Shown: piece after piece, positions 7,299-9,987 of the stretch
Numbering within the stretch: the first letter of the stretch is position 1
Layout: the number at the start of each line of letters is the position of its first letter
Assembly: GCA_021736285.1 (NCBI GenBank)
Contig: JAIPGE010000039.1
Span: forward strand, 1-9,987
Direction of reading: 5' to 3'
DNA from: Candidatus Izemoplasma sp.
Lineage (GTDB): Bacteria; Bacillota_I; Bacilli_A; Izemoplasmatales; Izemoplasmataceae
Length of the DNA stretch: 9,987 nucleotides
Program-made: the position numbers and the translations under genes
Notes under the pieces: generated by a model
Databases searched by the model: none
Seen by the model: the letters and a program-made list of their open reading frames with translations, nothing else
Told to the model about the DNA's origin: nothing

Positions 7299-7614
7299 TT
7301 ATATATTTTTGATTATTGGTGGTTTGTTTTACTTGCTTGGTGGACTGGGTATTTTACGGATGCCAGATGTGTTTAACCGCATCCAAGCTGGTACAAAAGC
7401 AACCACACTAGGTGCCTTTTCGGTACTGATTGGTGTGATGATTGCCCATCCAGAATGGTGGCTAAAACTGTTGTTGATTATAATCTTTATTGTGTTGGCC
7501 AATCCCATTGGATCAAGTGTGCTTGCCAAAGCAGCCTATCTATCTTTCGATAAGCCCAAAAATTTAGTTATTGATCAGTTACAAGACATATTTGGTGGTG
7601 AAGACAATGATTAA
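7285..7614 (+). CDS. mrpG: Mrp antiporter subunit G (MrpG/MnhG/MbhC)
   Basis: 109 residues, three membrane helices (about 3-24, 41-58, 62-84). The family motif G-G-L-G-I-L-R-M-P-D-V-F-N-R-I-Q-A at 19-35 leads into G-T-K-A-T-T-L-G (36-43). Both are essentially diagnostic for MrpG. The C-terminus is polar and acidic (about 92-109), probably cytoplasmic. I chose ATG 7285 because GGAGGG (7274-7279) is ideally spaced before it. An upstream in-frame TTG at 7261 would bury that site and prepend residues the family lacks. The gene starts inside mrpF and ends inside the next gene (8 bases shared), so translation of the three genes is coupled. Confidence 0.96.
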   Translation: MEIISYIFLIIGGLFYLLGGLGILRMPDVFNRIQAGTKATTLGAFSVLIGVMIAHPEWWLKLLLIIIFIVLANPIGSSVLAKAAYLSFDKPKNLVIDQLQDIFGGEDND

Positions 7615-7855
7615 CGTTTTTGAAATTGCTGTAAGTGGTTTACTTATTGTCTTGGCTTTTGTAGCTCTGAATAGTAAGTCATTAATTAAATCAGTGATGT
7701 TGCTATCGGGAATCAGTATGTTAACGGTTGTTGCTTTTGTGATGTTAAAAGCACCAGATGTGGCTGTGACAGAAGCTGTGATTGGCAGTGGACTGGTTAC
7801 CAGTTTATTTGTTTTTACACTTCTTTCATTTAGAAAGACAGGTGAGATAGAATGA
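7607..7855 (+). CDS. MbhD-like subunit (DUF4040; free-standing MrpA C-terminal domain)
   Basis: 82 residues, three membrane helices (about 5-22, 25-47, 58-75). It carries the marker A-P-D-V-A-V-T-E-A-V-I-G at 49-60, including the acidic residue E56. The same marker is found in the C-terminal part of Bacillus-type MrpA and in MbhD of membrane-bound hydrogenases. Here it is a separate small protein rather than the end of MrpA. In Mbh and Mrp structures this piece lines the ion path between the antiporter-like subunits and the small subunits. ATG 7607 is preferred: GGTGGTGA (7594-7601) lies 5 bases before it. An alternative TTG at 7571 would add residues read from within mrpG with no family match. 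The stop overlaps the next start in ATGA. Confidence 0.9.
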   Translation: MINVFEIAVSGLLIVLAFVALNSKSLIKSVMLLSGISMLTVVAFVMLKAPDVAVTEAVIGSGLVTSLFVFTLLSFRKTGEIE

Positions 7856-8598
7856 AACATGTGCTAGCATTTATCTTTGTTATTGTTGTTGGAGGAATGA
7901 TTATTTATGCGCTTCAAAGCAATGATCAATTTACCCAATATGGTGACAATGATCCACGTCAAACAACGAGTGATGCGTACATTAATCGCGATGTTAGAGA
8001 CACGAATCAAGATGTTATCTTTGGTGAATCAGATGATTTAGAAAGTGCGCCAGCAAATACTGTCACTGCGATTGTCGCTGATTATCGTTCATTTGATACG
8101 CTTGGTGAAATTACGGTTTTATTCATTAGTTCACTTGGTGTTGCGTTGTTACTTGGTGGAGTAAATAAAAAACGGATGGCTCTTAATTACACACCTAACT
8201 TTATGTTGCGTGTTGGGTCTCGTGCTTTATTTGGAATCATCTTGATGACTGGAATCTTCATCGCTGTTCATGGACATCTCACACCCGGTGGTGGGTTTCC
8301 AGGTGGGACAATGATCGCCAGTAGCGTGTTGTTACTTTACTTGGCAGATGATCAATTTAGAACCAAAGTTACCGGCTTTAAATTATTAGAGAGTTTCGCC
8401 GGTATGACATATGTTATTATTGGACTCGTTGGATTGTTTATCGGTGGTTATTTCTTAGAGAACTTCTTACCAACAGGCACCTTAGGAAATCTCTTTAGTG
8501 CCGGTATTATTCCAATTATCTATGTGTTAATTGGTCTAAAAGTTGGTAGTGAAATTACAGGTATTATTGACAATTTCTTAACAGAGGAGGCATTATAA
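7852..8598 (+). CDS. MbhE-MrpB fusion subunit (MrpA C-terminal domain joined to MnhB)
   Basis: 248 residues combining two subunits that are separate in Mbh. Residues 1-20 form a first helix. A polar, Asp/Asn-rich loop (about 21-70) follows, probably outside the membrane; from memory it is somewhat longer than in typical MbhE. The MbhE/MrpA-end motif D-Y-R-S-F-D-T-L-G-E-I is at 77-87, followed by a helix. From about 115 the protein is MrpB: S-R-A-L-F-G-I, then H-G-H-L-T-P-G-G-G-F-P-G-G (140-152), the hallmark MnhB loop, with several more helices to about 238. Automated annotation of similar proteins often reads membrane-bound hydrogenase subunit E or MnhB-domain protein. The start ATG overlaps the previous stop, with AGGTGA (7840-7845) as ribosome site. 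The stop shares one base with the mrpC start. Confidence 0.93.
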   Translation: MKHVLAFIFVIVVGGMIIYALQSNDQFTQYGDNDPRQTTSDAYINRDVRDTNQDVIFGESDDLESAPANTVTAIVADYRSFDTLGEITVLFISSLGVALLLGGVNKKRMALNYTPNFMLRVGSRALFGIILMTGIFIAVHGHLTPGGGFPGGTMIASSVLLLYLADDQFRTKVTGFKLLESFAGMTYVIIGLVGLFIGGYFLENFLPTGTLGNLFSAGIIPIIYVLIGLKVGSEITGIIDNFLTEEAL

Positions 8599-8933
8599 TG
8601 TTACAGTATGCAGCGATTATCCTCTTTATGATTGGACTTTATGGTTTATTAACACAACGTCATGTGATTAAAATAATTATCTCATTAAATATTTTAGAAA
8701 TGGGATTAAATATCTTTATTGTTAGTGTTGGATATTTTGAAGGTGGGCTTGCGCCAATCTTCACGAGTACAAACAACACAAACGCCCTAGCATTTGTTGA
8801 TCCATTACCGCAAGCATTGGTCTTAACAGCGATTGTTATTGGTGTTGGAACTACTGCTTTAGGGCTTGCCTTAGCACGAAAAATATATGCCGAATATGGC
8901 ACACTAAATCTTGATGAAATGGGGGAAGAATAA
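8598..8933 (+). CDS. mrpC: Mrp antiporter subunit C (MrpC/MnhC/MbhG, NuoK-like)
   Basis: 111 residues, three membrane helices (about 4-18, 23-45, 70-94), homologous to NuoK of respiratory complex I. The family segment L-N-I-L-E-M-G-L-N (30-38) carries the conserved membrane Glu E34. D-P-L-P-Q-A-L-V-L-T-A-I-V-I-G (68-82) is the typical last-helix motif. The short charged tail ends in acidic residues. AGAGGAGG (8583-8590) gives a strong ribosome site 7 bases before the ATG, which shares one base with the preceding stop. The next gene starts after a single-base gap. Confidence 0.96.
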   Translation: MLQYAAIILFMIGLYGLLTQRHVIKIIISLNILEMGLNIFIVSVGYFEGGLAPIFTSTNNTNALAFVDPLPQALVLTAIVIGVGTTALGLALARKIYAEYGTLNLDEMGEE

Positions 8934-8934
8934 G

Positions 8935-9987
8935 ATGAATGCAGTATTATTAATAGCAATTCCCTTATTGGTCGGATTTTTAAGTATTTTGTTTAAAAGA
9001 CTTTCACCATATCTCTTATTGTTAATCTCGTTTCTCAGTGTCATTGCGATTGATTATATTCCGATGGGTACAGTTTCAATAGGACACTTCATTGCCCCTT
9101 ATGGTATTGAATTAATCGTTGATGGATATGCGATTACAGCATTATATATTGTCAATGTTCTATTTTTCTTAGTCAGTGTTTTAGCACTATGTGATTATAA
9201 ACAATTGGGATCGGTGTTATTAATAAGTTTAGCTGGGTTAAATGGCTTAATTTTAACAGGAGACTTATTTAATTTATTCGTCTTTTTAGAAATTGCAGGT
9301 ATTTCAGCTTATCTTATTACAACAACCAATAAAAAACCACTAGCAACATTTCATTATTTAGTATTAGGAACAATCGGAAGTGCATTTTACTTACTTGGAC
9401 TTGTTATTTTATATGGTATGTTCCACACGTTAAACCTCGGGGTCTTAAGCACACTGATTCGTCAAACAGATCCATTAATTGTCAGTTTGCCATTACTCTT
9501 TATATTTATCGGACTTGGTGTTGAAGCTAAATTATTGCCATTCAATGCTTGGGTCAAAGGTATATTAGAAAGTAGCAATCCGTTAAGTGGACCAATGATT
9601 GCGAGTGTTTATGCGAGTGCAATGGTCCTTGTCTTTGGACGGGTGTTAACGGAATTATTTGTGTTTAATGACACACTGTTAACCATTGTATCTGTCATCT
9701 TGGTTGTCACTATTGTTGCTGGCGAAGCGATGGCTTATGCATCAACTCACGTCAAACATATTTTACTCTATAGTTCAATTGCACAAGCTGGAATTGCGGT
9801 TATTGTCTTTGTTCATGGCTTAACCGAACTTGGGGTTATGCTTGTGGCGTTAAATGGATTCAGTAAACTAATTTTATTTGGTACCATCACAGTCATTGAA
9901 CGACAATTATTTACCGATGAAATGGCGAAGTTAAAAGGTGTATTTACAAATAATAAATTAATTGGTTTTGCCTTTACAGTCGCAACT
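8935..9987 (+). CDS. mrpD: Mrp antiporter subunit D-like (MrpD/MnhD/MbhH), 3' end outside the window
   Basis: Open from ATG 8935 to the window edge: 351 residues of a protein usually near 500, almost entirely hydrophobic helices. It belongs to the NuoL/M/N proton-channel family. The TM5 Glu is present in G-D-L-F-N-L-F-V-F-L-E-I (E119). The segment H-V-K-H-I-L-L-Y-S-S-I-A-Q-A-G matches the family's K-R-L-L-A-Y-S-S-I-S-Q pattern, and the later channel Lys is present in N-G-F-S-K (K311). The TM7 region is unusual: G-V-E-A-K-L-L-P-F-N-A-W-V (195-207) has Glu197 where the family normally has Lys, with a Lys two residues later. The TM8 Lys position appears to be Ser228. This is the MrpD or MbhH position by gene order, but a divergent subgroup. 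GGGGGAAG (8921-8928) is the ribosome site. Confidence 0.88.
   Translation, partial: MNAVLLIAIPLLVGFLSILFKRLSPYLLLLISFLSVIAIDYIPMGTVSIGHFIAPYGIELIVDGYAITALYIVNVLFFLVSVLALCDYKQLGSVLLISLAGLNGLILTGDLFNLFVFLEIAGISAYLITTTNKKPLATFHYLVLGTIGSAFYLLGLVILYGMFHTLNLGVLSTLIRQTDPLIVSLPLLFIFIGLGVEAKLLPFNAWVKGILESSNPLSGPMIASVYASAMVLVFGRVLTELFVFNDTLLTIVSVILVVTIVAGEAMAYASTHVKHILLYSSIAQAGIAVIVFVHGLTELGVMLVALNGFSKLILFGTITVIERQLFTDEMAKLKGVFTNNKLIGFAFTVAT

Noticed and set aside
7579..7860. 93-codon antisense reading frame over the MbhD-like gene
   Set aside because: It is the mirror of a strongly conserved sense gene, with no ribosome site or family match. Other antisense frames in the window (for example at 752-1120 and 8660-8959) were dismissed for the same reason.

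Overview
The window is AT-rich bacterial DNA, tightly packed, with all genes on the + strand. Genes overlap or abut, Shine-Dalgarno sites are strong, and TGA is used as a normal stop (ends of mrpE and the MbhD-like gene), so the standard bacterial code applies. The style and the protein families suggest a low-GC Gram-positive lineage: Bacillota, or a free-living mollicute-like relative that kept the standard code. This lineage call is inference; no rRNA or other marker is present.

Region 1 (1-5487) is one transcription unit whose beginning lies left of the window. It holds a duplicated-ATPase ABC-F translation factor of YdiF/YheS type (5' end cut off by the window edge), followed by two ABC exporter half-transporters. 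The two half-transporters have complementary defects. The first has Asp in place of the catalytic Walker B Glu, and the second has a broken signature motif (S-V-G-Q). This is the hallmark of an asymmetric heterodimeric exporter with one degenerate and one consensus ATP site. A clear intrinsic terminator overlaps the last stop codon.

Region 2 (5488-5647) is a short intergenic stretch. It holds an extended -10 promoter only about 17 bases before the next start codon, an inverted repeat overlapping the probable -35, and a short coding-like stretch broken at an A7 run.

Region 3 (5648-9987) starts with an unrecognised protein resembling a Rossmann-fold SAM-dependent methyltransferase. It is followed 14 bases later by a run of Mrp (multisubunit Na+/H+ antiporter) genes: mrpE, mrpF, mrpG, an MbhD-like small subunit, an MbhE-MrpB fusion, mrpC and mrpD. 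The last is cut by the right edge. This order is that of the antiporter module of archaeal membrane-bound hydrogenase (Mbh A-H) and of archaeal-type Mrp, not the mrpABCDEFG order of Bacillus. The C-terminal domains of MrpA are here separate from any MrpA: one is free-standing and the other is fused to MrpB. Whether the complex is a stand-alone antiporter or the membrane arm of a larger redox complex depends on genes to the right of the window.

I see no RNA gene, insertion sequence, CRISPR array or phage gene. Nothing in the window is clearly a new system. The observations most worth checking are the methyltransferase-like gene heading the Mrp cluster, the altered lysines of MrpD, and the Mbh-like layout.
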